Position numbers and translations under genes: made by a program. This document shows, piece after piece, positions 1-11,805 of a stretch of 64,000 nt of DNA. The notes below the pieces were generated by a model. The model did not search any database, was not told where the DNA came from, and saw only the letters and a program-made list of their open reading frames with translations. Origin of the DNA: Riptortus pedestris (taxonomy: Eukaryota > Arthropoda > Insecta > Hemiptera > Alydidae); assembly GCA_019009955.1 (NCBI GenBank), contig CM032228.1:209596501-209660500 (forward strand), in the 5' to 3' direction. The first letter of the stretch is position 1. Each line of letters opens with the position of its first letter.

Positions 1-1245
1 ACTCTTTACTAACGAAATGCTTCTATCTGCTGCTTGCGAAGCGCCTTGTAAGGCCAATTTTATGTTTCTAGGAATGTCTAATTCTTCGAAAATTGTTTGT
101 ACATATTGGCATTCTTCTATAAGATTGACAACACAAGTAGAACAAAGGTATATTTCGCAATTGTTATTGGAGACATTTAGTTATTAATTGTATGTAATAA
201 TAGTTTGATTGCTTTTTTATAGATTTTTCAGGATTTGTAAGTAATTATAAATTGTATTTCTTATTAGTTCGGCTTTATGAGGGTTGTTTATGCTTTGTAA
301 ATCTCACATGGAATCAGAGCACACCAAAAAATGTGTATGATTGCTGTTTATGGCGAGGTAGAGGGCTGTCGCTATTGCTTGGAGCTCGGAGGTATATGGT
401 TGAAACTTGTATTTATTTCTTATATCTCATATGACCATATCCTACATTTTCCCAATTTTTTGAACTATGTGAGTATATTTTTTTGTAATCTTGTATTTAA
501 ATAGGCATCTATTTCATGCATTTGAGTATTAGTAACTATAGTTCACAGTTTGCAGTCTATTTAAAGAGGTTGGTGGTTTCTTAGGCAGACTCATTGAGTT
601 GTATCACACTCCACTTGACTGTCATATATCTCAGCTGTTACTTGTTGATGTCGAATACCAAGGGGTGCAGTGTGGCTTTGTTTATTGTTGTACAATCGGA
701 TGTGGCTGGAAAGTGTAATCATGCGCTGGATTTCTAAATTGTAGCTTCATTTTGGATATATACCACAAATTTTTCTTATTCAAGAATTTCCAATAGCAAA
801 ACTTTTTCGAATGCCTCTGGAGAATCTTTTTCGTTAATTGTTAGTGAAGAGTAGAAGAATTTGCGATAGCAAAACGTTTTGATAGGTCAGAATTTTGCAC
901 AAATAAATTTCTCTTTCAATATAACCTGGTAAATAATTCAGCACCAAACAAGATTGTTTCTTTTAGCCATTTAACAAGGGGATAATTTTTCGTATTTAAT
1001 TATGAACCTGTATGATAATTCCGGGTTATAATTCGCTTAGTGACGTCACAGTCTTTTTGTAAAACATTCCTCATACTGAAATATCCTAAAAGAACTATTA
1101 GAAACATTTTATTTTGTAAGATTTCATAATACAGCCATATTATTATGATACTCCACCGTGACATATTTTTGAAGTTACTTACTATTTTGTAGTTTAAATT
1201 TAAAATAAATTAATTTGTTAATTGGATTGCCGAAAGAACAAAACT
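1..1245. other. no recognisable gene or repeat
   Basis: AT-rich DNA with frequent stops in every frame. I see no match to the repeat families found elsewhere in the window. A single TGACGTCA palindrome lies at 1041-1048, but one such site carries no weight alone. Confidence 0.5.
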
Positions 1246-1540
1246 TCATTCTTGAGTGCATTTCCGCTCTGTAATTGCCAGATATTTTAACCTTATCTCC
1301 GACCCTGAAGTCAAGCCTATAACTAAAGATGAATTTCCTATGCTCCTTATAATGAGGCTAGTAGTCCTACGTGGGAGGACGGGTTCCTCGAGAAGAGGTC
1401 TGACATATTTTCTCTCAGGATGGGAGGAATTCTGCATTGCTCTTGGATGTAAATCCTTCCACGATGCTTTGATGTACTTCAATGGCATAATTGTAAAACC
1501 TGAGCAAACTTCAGACCACCAGTTGAAACCGATTGCTTAA
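1246..1540. pseudogene. possible decayed coding fragment, open on both strands
   Basis: This short patch is richer in G and C than its surroundings and is open on both strands. The plus strand has 94 codons (1256-1540, ending in TAA, no ATG at the start). The minus strand has 80 codons (1488-1246). The minus reading contains a stretch of the form FTIMPLKYIKASWKDL. This vaguely recalls the segment near the C-terminus of pogo/Tigger-type DDE transposases, where an FTI...SW pattern precedes a WRKLxP motif, but that second motif is not intact here. The plus reading has no family I recognise; its C-terminal half includes GWEEFCIALGCKSF. There is no clear splice frame: an AAA|GTAAGT donor-like site follows the plus-strand stop directly. 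Most likely it is a transposon relic, and the strand is undecided. Confidence 0.25.
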
Positions 1541-1845
1541 AAGTAAGTTTCTAGTAATTTTCGCATTGACATTATAATCTTACGAAGAAATCTTTTCCTT
1601 ATCAATTAATTTTTATCAACTGCCATCTAAAAGAATTTCCGTCTCTAATAATTGGTTAATTACTATGTAGTAATTAACAGTTTTAATTAATAACCAGCAA
1701 TAATTCATTTACTATTTATTTTTTCCAAGGCCGGACACCATTTACGTTTCATTAAATACGGTAAAATTCTTATTTCAGCTGTTTTAATGGGTCCTGGAGA
1801 AGAGATCAATAATAAATATTTGTAAAATATTAGAATTAAAAAAAA
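1541..1845. other. no recognisable feature
   Basis: AT-rich spacer between the coding-like patch and the first HINE-like element. Nothing is seen in it. Confidence 0.5.
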
Positions 1846-1846
1846 G

Positions 1847-2651
1847 TCCGTCACGCAGGGGCTGCGTAAACTAAGCAGATTTCCCTCGTGTAGTTTAGTA
1901 ATAGATAAATCTACATACTGCTAACACAACACCACCGAGAATAAATACAAACGGTAATAAGAAATGTTTCATCCAATTTCAATAACCTGCCGATAGAAAG
2001 CGTTAGGTTAGAAATGTAAACAAAATGGTCTACCCGCCTCACACCGGAAAGAAAAACAATTACTGAAATATAACTGAATATAACATATTAATTTTATTGA
2101 GAACTATTTTTTATATCTAGTACTGTAATTAATAATGAGTCAGATTAATTGTTATCTCAATCAATCAAATTGTAGTAGTCTAAAACCTTTTGACTGGGGG
2201 CGGGGGTCACCAGGACATATTTGCATTTATCTCCTATATATAATAAAGGTCTCTTGAATACAATTTTTGGTATTTAAAATTCGAATAATGTGGTTTATTA
2301 TGTTGCAGAGTATTGTTAATGTAACATAAGTAGAAGTGGCGGTTTGCTGATGGCTGAAAACTGAAAAATGCAAATATCTCGGTTAATATTCCAGATAGTG
2401 AAGAAATGTATACAACAATATTTATAGTAAATGTAATTTGCAATAGGATTGGTTCTATACAATTTTTCGATTCAGCCTATGTTAACGGAGATATTTCGAA
2501 TTTTTGAAAATCCTCCCCTTTAAACCCTCCCTCCCCCTGGCCCGATTTCAGCCGTTAACGAACTTGATCTTTCTTTTTACATAAAACGACTAAATATCGA
2601 TCGATTTTGGTAACGATTAAACAATAATTGAGACCGCTAGAGCGGTAATAG

Positions 2652-2707
<56 letters not shown>

Positions 2708-2802
2708 TTTTGAACGGACCTCATTTTCGTCATCTCCTAGGTAGTATCGATGGACATTTGAAGAAGTTGAAAATTCCGTCATGAGTACAACCTCAATAGC
2801 TA
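1847..2802 (+). mobile_element. HINE-like interspersed element, near full length
   Basis: This is the most complete plus-strand copy of the window's main repeat family. It opens, after an A-run, with TCCGTCACGCAGGGGCTGCG, and the subterminal AGCAGATTTCCC follows at about 1873. Conserved blocks then follow: a GTAACATAAGTAGAAGTGG block, a GCAAATATCTCGGTTAATAT block, a TCTATACAATTTTTCGAT block, and a CCGTTAACGAACTTGATCTT block. Next come the small GCTAGAGCGG hairpin, a (TA)n core (2656-2704), and the last block with TTTTGAACGGACCTCATTTT and GTCATGAGTACAACCTCAAT. The 3'-terminal palindrome seen in other copies is missing; the copy ends in CAATAGCTAAAA. It has no coding capacity. The layout (subterminal inverted repeat, microsatellite core, 3' palindrome in the family, no clear target duplication) fits a non-autonomous Helentron (DINE-1/HINE type). 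The repeat family is certain; the class is an inference. Confidence 0.8.
2656..2704. repeat. (TA)n microsatellite, HINE core
   Basis: About 24 perfect TA units between the GCTAGAGCGG hairpin and the TTTTGAACGG block of the surrounding element. The same position carries a microsatellite in most other copies. Confidence 0.95.
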
Positions 2803-4520
2803 AAAAAAAAAACTTGAGCTATGATAAAAATGGCCTAAATTGTTGCTAAGAGTCATAGTTGGAGCTTCAATTTGAAATTATTTTTTAATACAATATTTAC
2901 ATTGTTCTTTAGAAATTATTTTCAAGAATTTACATCAGCTTTTTTAGCGGAAATATACATACTAATAGTCAAAAGCATTTCTAAAATTGCAATGGATTGG
3001 GAAAATTTCAGATTGGTGTAATTTTGGATAATACACACACAAAACTTGAAATTGCCCCTATTTCTTGTTTTACTGTCTGTAGTCACGTAAGTGACGTCAA
3101 TCCTGAAAGTCAAATTTCCTTTGGGAGAAATGAAATACAGACTGCTTATTGAATTTTCCTGAAGGGGAGATAGTGCGAAAATAGAAAGATTGGCGATGGG
3201 ATAAGAAAGTTTTCCAATTTTATTGTTCTATTCATATCTTTATTTTTATGCGAATGTTTCTTGATTATCTTCATAAGTTGTATAATATAAAAATTTAATC
3301 CGGTCCAAGCCCATTTATACGAATCTCAGAAATTTTATATTAAAATTTATACTCCAAAGTTTATTATTTAGATGCTTCTCAAATTGCGCTTACGTTTACT
3401 AATTTTAATTAACTACACTCACTTGATAACTAATTTCATAATGCATACTCAGAAATAAATTATTTTATATTTGTTCAATAATATCCATTGTTGCTCAGGT
3501 TTAGATGACGAAATGCAAAATATAAAATATTGAGATGGGAAATTAGGATGGGATTCCTTTACCAGATTTGGAGGAGCTGAGGAACGAATAATCACAAAGT
3601 TTACACAGTGTTTGCATTGCCAATCTGATGTACGGATTGCTTGACTCAAGAGTATTATTTTCTTCATTTATTACTTTCAATATTCTTTTTGGAGATTGTT
3701 GTTTGCTAACTGACTTTAATTATTGATTCGCTAACAGGAAAACATTTGAAGTCATCTCCGTTAAACGAGCTAACAATGTTAATTCAATGCACTGAGTACA
3801 ATTAACAAACGCTCGTCTCTATTAATTGCCTATACATTTCAAATGATTAAAATAGTATTTGTTATAATATATAGATGAGAGCCTCATTATTGAATCTAGA
3901 GATGGCACACCTGAAGCCTTAACATAGATTGTTAGCCCTTAAGGAGTATCATCTCATGGTGATGTTTATGAATGCAGGCCAGTTTTAAGATTAAAGCTGC
4001 GGTGAGACAGAGGCTACAACTCCCCAGAGACAAAGATTTTGGATATTTTCATGTATGAAGCCACCTGGGTGTACCTTGCAAAGGGATCCTTTTTCGTGAT
4101 TTGACTTGGGCACGTTCCGTGCGACTGGAGTTAACAGTTCTGCCAGTAAAGAGGGTTACTTCACATTCGAGTGCCAACATTACGATGGGGGGGGAGCAAA
4201 GAAATTTAAAATTAAATTTACTTAATTTTAAATTGTATTGCATTTCACATCAAAATAAATATTAAATCGTTAACAGCCCCATTGTTTGATTTAGATGCCT
4301 TAATTCCTAATCTACCCCTTGAATATTTCGTCAACCCAACATCCTTATTTTCCCGAAAATAGTAGAATAAAATATCTTAAAATTCTAAAACCTTAGAGCT
4401 TTTATAAATTTTGTCATCAGATAAATATGTTTAAAAAAATCACATAAAATAAATATCATTTGCTTGGAATATTTTTGTCAGATTTACATCAATTATACTT
4501 GAAACTGCAGGGATTAGATA
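2803..4520. other. no recognisable gene
   Basis: AT-rich sequence with scattered short open stretches and no recognisable family. The patch around 3930-4200 is slightly richer in G and C, but its frames are broken. Confidence 0.45.
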
Positions 4521-4524
4521 CGTT

Positions 4525-4605
4525 TTATTATTATTATGTATTAACGTCGACTTTTTGCTACTGTGGCTAATTGGGACGAATTATGATTTAATGTAACCTA
4601 TAAAC
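4525..4605 (-). mobile_element. SINE 3'-end fragment
   Basis: Reading leftwards, this matches the 3' portion of the window's tRNA-derived SINE. The CCCAATTAGCCACAGTAG segment runs into a GACGTTAAT-type end and an (ATA)n tail, which appears here as TATTATTATTATG on the plus strand. Only the tail half is present. Confidence 0.55.
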
Positions 4606-7600
4606 ATGGGGTGTCATATTATTGACGTACTCTTCATATCTATCTCGATTTACAATATATAAAGGATATATAATAATTTATAACACCAACAGTTTGAACA
4701 GAAGTGAATTCAGATTTGATACAAATAGTCGAAACGAATGCAATATTTCCAATAATGTAGCTGTGACCCTTGGAGATGACCCCAAAGATTACGAAAATTA
4801 CAACATTTTTTAAGGCATATAAATAACACTTTTTTTCTATCATCGTTTATATTGTTAAATTTTAAATAGCGATATAAATGAGGATCTAATAATATAAACA
4901 ATTTACATTAACCTCAATATACAGGTCCTTATCCAAAACGAGATTTATATATATTACCGGGCGATGAAAACCTACTAGTTTTTCGCCCTTAAAACCTTTA
5001 TAACTAAACTACAACATTTGATACCATTGAAACAATATCTGGTATAACTCAAATTTATTCTAAAAAATATAAAAAATATTTTCTAATATTAAACGGTTAC
5101 TTTTAGTGAAAAAAACCAAAAAAACATTTGCAATCCTTAAATGGTATTCAAATTGAATTCCTATATAGTATCACCCCAACGGAAAGGAATGTATTTAAAC
5201 AAATTCCGTTTAGAATTCATTGATTTATTCATAACATTCACTACTCAAGAATTATTTTGTACTAATATATGCTGTGGGTAATTGTGAAAACGAATTTTAA
5301 GCATGCTATATAAATATATTCTATTTAAGTGGATTGCTATTATTTCAATTACTTAAAGAAGTCAATCACACAGTTTTGCGAAAATTAAGTCGATATCACG
5401 CACTTAGGTGTTATATACTGAATTCTCTATTTCTCCTTTAGTTACAACTCCTTGTTAAAAAGGCTTTAGATTTAAGTTGGATATGAGAAATGTTCAGTGA
5501 GATCTTGGTTAATGCAAAACTACATAAGAACAGGAGGTTGACTAAAGAATGAATATTCAAAAATACTACGTTAATGGATGAAATAGAACTATTAGTTGAC
5601 GTTTAGTTAAGGACCCGAATTTACAATCCCAAATATTTCCGTTACTATGTGTTGGGAAGAAAAATTGTATGCTACCAATCTTGTTGATAATTGATGCCGT
5701 ACAACTCTTGTTCCCTTTTACTCTAACACGAATATTAACTAACAATGATTACATGAAACACGGAAATATAGAGCTTGCTAACCACCATGCAAACAATGAA
5801 GATTCATTTTACACCTAATAAAAGATGTCTAGCACAAAAAAAATAAATATTAAAATTGTAGATAAAATAAAATTAATCTTAATAGATTAATACGAAATGA
5901 ATGCTTTAATGATAATAAATGGTCCAAAAATACCACTACAAGCACGATTGATACTATATTGATACTATTCAAATTGAAACAAATGATGTTAAACTAAAAA
6001 TAAGTGAATTAGAATCAGAAATAAAAATCCATAAAAAAAAAGATAAAAAAAAAATCAAGAAAACTACAAGAAACAAGAAAGAGAACAAGATCATTTTTGC
6101 CAAAATAATGTATGTAATAAACCGAAATTAGAGCAAATAACTTAACGAACATTTTCTACAAAAACCTATCTTAAAAAATAAACGTTCAAAAGAAAACAAA
6201 TGTATCTCTGACACCAAAGTAGTTGAAAAGATAATAAATAGCAATATACAAGGAGCCCTCTTAAAACAAGGGCAATTGTATTCTATATTCAAATATACCC
6301 AGTAATAAAAAACAAATAATCAGGATAATTTGTAAACATATGAGAAGGGATTTGTAAGCCGCCTTGTCAAAACATGTCATAAAAATTACCATTGAATTTA
6401 CTGAGATTGAGGGTAGCAGAGAGGAAAACAATGTTTTAAAAATATAAACAAAGGTAGTATGTGAATCATAGAACAAAAGATGCAATAAATAAGAAAAAAA
6501 ACATTAAGAATTTTATTAAAAACTTTCATGCATTTGAATAACTTAAATTTTTTAAATAAATATTTTTTTTTATTTTTCCAAAAATATATTGACTAAATAA
6601 ATAGTTAATAATTTATTAATAGTCTGATGATGAGTCATCACAATTTTGATCTAGTTCGTAGGAAATCTGCTAAATGTATACAACACCTGCTAGATGGATT
6701 TATTGTTATCAATTGGTGTTTTTATTTAACTAGTTTAAAACAACTACTGAACGGCTTAACTAACCCATTTACACGGTAGGGAGGCCTTCACAGGCTGTGC
6801 CTCATTATAGACACCGCTTTCATTGCTTTGAAATAACTTTCACGTTCTCATAACACAATCTTTATGGGTAACTCATTGTCTGTACGCTCAACAGGTGGGT
6901 AAGAGATCTATTACATTTGAAGAGATAAGCTCTCCACCATTACGGCGGTATTAATTTCAAGGGGCTCCAATTCCAAACAAGATAATTATTCTTGATAACG
7001 CGAAATTCTATTTGCTAACATTGCAGGGATACATATCTCCAAAAAGCTAATTATTCTTTTCTAAATATGTTTTGCCAGCACGAATACAAAAAATGTTGTT
7101 GTCTGGCAAATCTGATAGCGTCATAGCAGTGCAGAACAGCTGCGTCTCAGCTGTCCTAGAAGATTTGACAACGGTGAAAAATAGAAAAAAATTGTAGGTG
7201 CATTTGGCTGCAGAAATAAATGCATATCCGGGTTGATTGCATGATCTGAATGTGCTATTCTAAAGTGATATATCAATGTGAACCGGAGCAGTCTGAAAAG
7301 AAGACATCAATAAAGGCTTCATCGTTATGGAACGCTTGCTTTCACCTGGGCTTTACCCGAGCAGTATTGTGCTCCATAAAAGGACAGCTAGGAATTCTGA
7401 AGGTCTTCACGATTCGTCACAAGAATATGATATGGCGCATAATGTGTTGATTACTAGCAGATAAATATGCGGAGAAGGGCATTCTGCGCAATGCAAAAGT
7501 TATTTGGACTAGACCTAATTCATAAGTTATATTTACTTTTTGCAGCGGCTATTCGTTCTTCATCGATAATTATAAATTTTAATAGCTATACTCATCAGAA

Positions 7601-8136
7601 ACAACTTAATTTGTATTTATATCAAAAAGTTCCTTTGAATTTCCGATAGTTGTTATCTGGTCAAATGAAGTTCTTTCAGATGCTTTAGGCTGATAATACG
7701 AAACTGTATAATTATAAGTATAAATGAAATCCAGGAATCTTTCACAAAAAGTCGAATTATTTCAGGAGTACTTTCGTACCATTTTTAGGGATTTTAAGTC
7801 CAGATCCGAGTTGTCCGAACTGTGAAGCACCCAGCAATGTCTCTGACCTGAAACTGTGACTTCAGGACTGAAGTAATCTCTTAGTAAATATTTTTTTGTG
7901 GAAGAGTTACTTTACATTACATTAACCCATTGAAAAGAATTTCACCACTGCAGGCTCAAAGACATTAAAATATATAAACTGTATTTATGAATGTGGTAAA
8001 TGCCTATCAGTCATACCCTATGTAACTTGTATATTTCGTGTTCAAAGATTTCCAAAAACATTAGTCATAAATGTCCTCAAAATTATTATTCCCTGCACAC
8101 TTTCGTCTCAAGTTAATTATGATCAATAAGAAGCCA

Positions 8137-8138
<2 letters not shown>
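4606..8138. other. no recognisable gene
   Basis: Long AT-rich stretch. An A-rich piece at about 5950-6120 is open for about 57 codons with a lysine, glutamate and isoleucine-rich, coiled-coil-like content, but this is expected from its base composition. The part at 7080-7460 has more balanced base composition and a 66-codon open frame at 7250-7450 that resembles nothing I know. Confidence 0.4.

Positions 8139-8170
<32 letters not shown>
8139..8170. repeat. (TA)n microsatellite
   Basis: Sixteen TA units. The flanks do not clearly match the HINE-like family, so this may be an independent microsatellite. Confidence 0.9.
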
Positions 8171-8173
<3 letters not shown>

Positions 8174-9617
8174 ACTCTCGTGCATGTATTTACGTAGGAA
8201 TGACTAATACACCCCCCCCTCGACCCTTCTCCAAAATTATAAAAGCATTAAAAATAACGACAAAATGTTTTATTGTGAATTAAAGTGATTTCTATTGCCT
8301 AATCCGTGTCAATACCTACTATTGTCCGCGTTTTAGTAATATTCTTACCCATCTCAAGGATCTATAAAGATGACCTAAAAAGCCAATCACTCTTTTCTAT
8401 TGACAATTTTTTTAAAAAAAATGGATATTTACTTGGAACATTTAACACAGTTAATAAACATTTTAAGTATTTTCAACTATGATTTTGGAGCATTTTTCAA
8501 CACTTAAAGCCTTAAGAATGCTTTCTGTGATAAATTTACTCCTTGTAAAAACTTTACTATTTTTATTCGTTTACTTATAATAAAATAATACAAAATAATA
8601 AACTACTGCTTATTTTCCAGTAGCATGGACCATATGTATGAAAAAAATGTTAACTGATGTACCTAAATCTCATTGAATATATCATAAATTGTGACATATA
8701 AAAAAAAAAAAAATATTATACCTACTTCTCATACCACAAAGGGTCAGACCCTGCACCAAGATCTGATGAGTGTAACCATACATTTGGGTCGAAATAATTC
8801 AACGACAAGACAATTACAGAATAAGGAGTGAATCTGGAGCATTATCTCTCGTTCGGTTTAGTGTTTTGAAAACTCTTTTACCGGGACAGTTTGAACCATG
8901 TGAACCAGTTTGCTGATGATAAATCGATGCCTATATATGGTAGACAAGACCTACGCTATAGACGTCATAAATCGGGCCTGTCAAGGGAGAATGGGTGGAG
9001 GTAACTAAATTTCACTACGTCAATGCCTAATAAATAGAATTAGATAGCAACTGCAGGATTAGCCTTCTTCTCAGGGTGGAGGTGATTGTAGAAGCAATAA
9101 CGAAGTTTCACCGAATAAATTTGAAGGTTTGGCTACAGAAAGCTTGTTTGTAAGTCAACTACCAATATGAATAATGACAATAAATGTTGAAATTAAATTT
9201 AAAATAAATATAAATATTCAAACAGATTTTATACAATTTTTATTTATGTAAATGCCAGGCATAGGGCCCATAGAACGCAGGGTATCGCAGATTCAAAACC
9301 CAACCGAGAATATTTTAAGACACTTCTCTTTGGATTTACATTCGACTTCCATGTGTAACACTTCTGCAAGACAACACAAAATGATGTTCTCTAGAAATCA
9401 GCTACTTGACAGAAGAGCCATTCCGCGTTTAGGGTGAGCAAGAAGAAGAAGAAATAGTTTTAGCCAGCATTTATTTGTTTTTGTATTTGAAAGGAGTAGT
9501 GTACTCAATGTATATAAATATATGTCGTAGACTATTTAATTATCTAAATGTAGGTTTTATTTATTTTATTTTATTTTTTAGCTGAAGATTTTTATTTTAT
9601 TCGATTCTAACTGTGTA

Positions 9618-9619
<2 letters not shown>
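8171..9619. other. no recognisable gene
   Basis: AT-rich. The segment 8730-9440 has more balanced composition but no open frame with a recognisable domain. Confidence 0.45.

Positions 9620-9662
<43 letters not shown>
9620..9662. repeat. (TC)n microsatellite
   Basis: About 21 uninterrupted TC units, a homopurine-homopyrimidine tract. No transposon context is visible around it. Confidence 0.95.
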
Positions 9663-9665
<3 letters not shown>

Positions 9666-10849
9666 ATTCTTTATTAGCAATTCTATAACGCTCTTAAACT
9701 AGCTTTATCGACTCCATATTCAAAGAATGCCAATATTATATCTATAAATTAATGAGTATTCTTTATATCGGGAGTTTAGCTCAACCAATTATAATGAATT
9801 CTAGGTGAGTTTGAAAAATTAAAGTCGGTACACTTAGGTTGACAAAAATTAGAAAAACCCACAAATAATTCTGCACAAGTTAGTCGGAACACACATAATT
9901 AATTACATCTCAACTAAAGTTCTTATTATTCGCCGGACTAGAGTAAAAAAAAGTACATATGCACTCCATGTATTATAAGTTCTCGCCATTTGTATTCTAA
10001 TCAATAGAGGTATGAATTATATTGGTTATGGTATATGAGCTGAAGCCGGCTTCTGACTACCCGGCACGGTAGGTCTTCTCTCTTACTTAAGTCAATTGTG
10101 TAAGGAGTCTTTGGAGCATTATTCTGTACATTTTTTTTTAAATCACTGCAGTTATAGCTAAAAACGATAATATAATGCAATCTTTTCTACCCTATTTATT
10201 ATTATTTGTGCTATTCAGTAAATTATTACTATTTAAGTGTTGATCCGACTCAATAAATAGGTTTATAATATTTCTGCCTACGGACAAATATAAATAAATA
10301 ATTTATCATATTATAATAATAATTAAAGTATGATAAGATAATTCCTACAAGAATGGCAAAATTTAGTTTTTGATAGGATTTTATATTTTTAAGAGATAAC
10401 ATGGATTTAAAAAACTTAAGAAAATCGAGAATTTCTTCTTTGTATTAGATGTAATTTTTCAAAAGGCAGAGAGTTTAGTGACTTTACTTAATTAATACTT
10501 CTACCACATTGGTTTTCAATATAAGTTAATAATTAATTATGTTCCAGGTGATTGTCGGACAAAACTGAATTTATATAAAATTCAATTCCAGAGTCCAACT
10601 ACAAAACCAGTCTGAGCTGCAACTAACCACATTGGGTTGCGGCATTCCAGTGGCCAACTGTAGTATCATTAATGATATAGATTATATATCAGATATGTCT
10701 TAATCTAAAACAACAGTAGAAGGATTTTTTTTTCCAATGCACTTTCGCATTTTAAATATCGCTCTCATGAAGTTGGGTGTATGTCAAACCTTTTAAACTT
10801 GGATTTCTTTATTATCTGTCATTTTGACACAATTGTCATTTGATTTCCA
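9663..10849. other. no recognisable gene
   Basis: AT-rich. A 12-bp palindrome GAAGCCGGCTTC lies near 10044-10055. Nothing else stands out. Confidence 0.45.
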
Positions 10850-11290
10850 CATGGTTCTCAATAATGTTCCTGTCAAGAAGCCATCCGATGTTCCAGGCCC
10901 GCAGGGTTGTCGTATGGCATTTGCTAAAACCACCACCATATATATCCACTTGCGCGCACACTGGAAGCTGTTATAGGGGAAGACACACGTGGCTGTCACG
11001 TGCCCTGTGACTACGTACCTGAGGAGGCGAGCGGGGAGAGGAGAATATGCCGCACGAACAGGTGCACATAGAGAACAACACCATCGGACTGAGGGCTTTC
11101 CCCTGGCATTGAACCCTCTCCCCACCCCCGCCCCTCCCTGCCATGCATCGCTGCTCGTCCGGGAAAGGGGGGGAGTAGGAGGATCTTTCTGGAATCAGAT
11201 AGCTGGAAGCAAAACGCTGGAACAAACCACTCTCGCAGCCACTTTGTTTAGATTGCAGATGCACTTGTAAAAACCCTGTCAAGCGTTGAA
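10850..11290 (-). promoter_or_regulatory. GC-rich islet, candidate minus-strand promoter and 5' exon
   Basis: This is the most GC- and CpG-rich patch in the window. On the minus strand a TCAGT initiator-like motif (11092-11088) is followed about 70 bp later by CAG|GTACGTAG. That is a good splice-donor match, with the exon ending at 11019. Two CACGTG E-boxes at 10986-10991 and 10997-11002 are spaced 11 bp apart, one helical turn, just inside the putative intron. Open frames of about 100 codons exist on both strands here, but they are proline, arginine and serine-rich composition artefacts with no known domain. I see no TATA box. An alternative is that this is an unrecognised GC-rich transposon fragment. 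Nothing downstream on the minus strand supplies a recognisable second exon. Confidence 0.3.
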
Positions 11291-11397
11291 GCTATTAAGG
11301 AAGGAATTCTGTTGAGAACCCGAGAAAGTCAAAACAAAAAAGTAAGGTCTTGGGAACATTCGAGGAAGTGCACTATTATGGAGGTCAAAAAAAAAAG

Positions 11398-11805
11398 TCC
11401 GTCACGCAAGAGCTGCGTAAACTAAGCAGACTTCCCTGAGTGCTTTTGTAATAGATAGCTTTGCACACTGGTAACACTTAAAATCACCGTGAATATTAAG
11501 TGTTATATAGGACGTATGCATCGCCAATGACAGATTTTGGCCACGAAAAAGACCATTTGTGTTTTGCACCATTCAGTTGTGTACCTCCACTTTTGATCAA
11601 AATTGACTAAGGACGAAGCACGGGTTTAAAGAGTGGTGAAAACAAAAAATTGCAAATGTATTCGTGCTTATTATAGATGCAAATTTGCATAGAACCACTT
11701 TTGTTTAACATGAAAAGATGTATAAATTATATTCTATGACTTTTTTGATCCGATGTATAGGAACGGAGATATCGTATAATCCTTCCAAATGAAACCGCCT
11801 TAAAT
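11398..11805 (+). mobile_element. HINE-like element, subfamily B
   Basis: The 5' end (GTCCGTCACGCAAGAGCTGC, then AAGCAGACTTCCC) and the CACCGTGAATATTAAG stretch match the main family. The body from about 11480 instead aligns to subfamily B: GTTGTGTACCTCCACTTTTG, then TATTCTATGACTTTTTTGAT and GGAACGGAGATATCG. The reverse complement of this body is found at 50790-51080, and shorter parts at 40440-40600 and 55378-55550. It ends without a microsatellite or 3' palindrome, so it is 3'-truncated. Confidence 0.7.

Noticed and set aside
1041..1048. TGACGTCA (CRE-like) palindrome
   Set aside because: A single 8-mer; similar cores occur at several other places, some inside repeats.
2555..2782. 75-codon minus-strand open frame with a long IYIYIY run
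   Set aside because: It is a translation of the HINE-like element and its (TA)n core; the same peptide pattern appears wherever the family has that core.
1847..2802. Regularly spaced similar segments considered as a CRISPR-like or satellite array
   Set aside because: Copies are dispersed over 60 kb on both strands with different truncations; this is an interspersed transposon, and the DNA is eukaryotic.
5945..6110. Lysine and glutamate-rich, coiled-coil-like 57-codon frame
   Set aside because: Explained by A-rich composition; no start, no neighbouring coding signal.
10793..11282. Three overlapping open frames of 93-110 codons in the GC-rich islet
   Set aside because: Stops are rare because of base composition; residues are low-complexity and no domain is seen. 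The islet is better treated as a possible promoter or exon.
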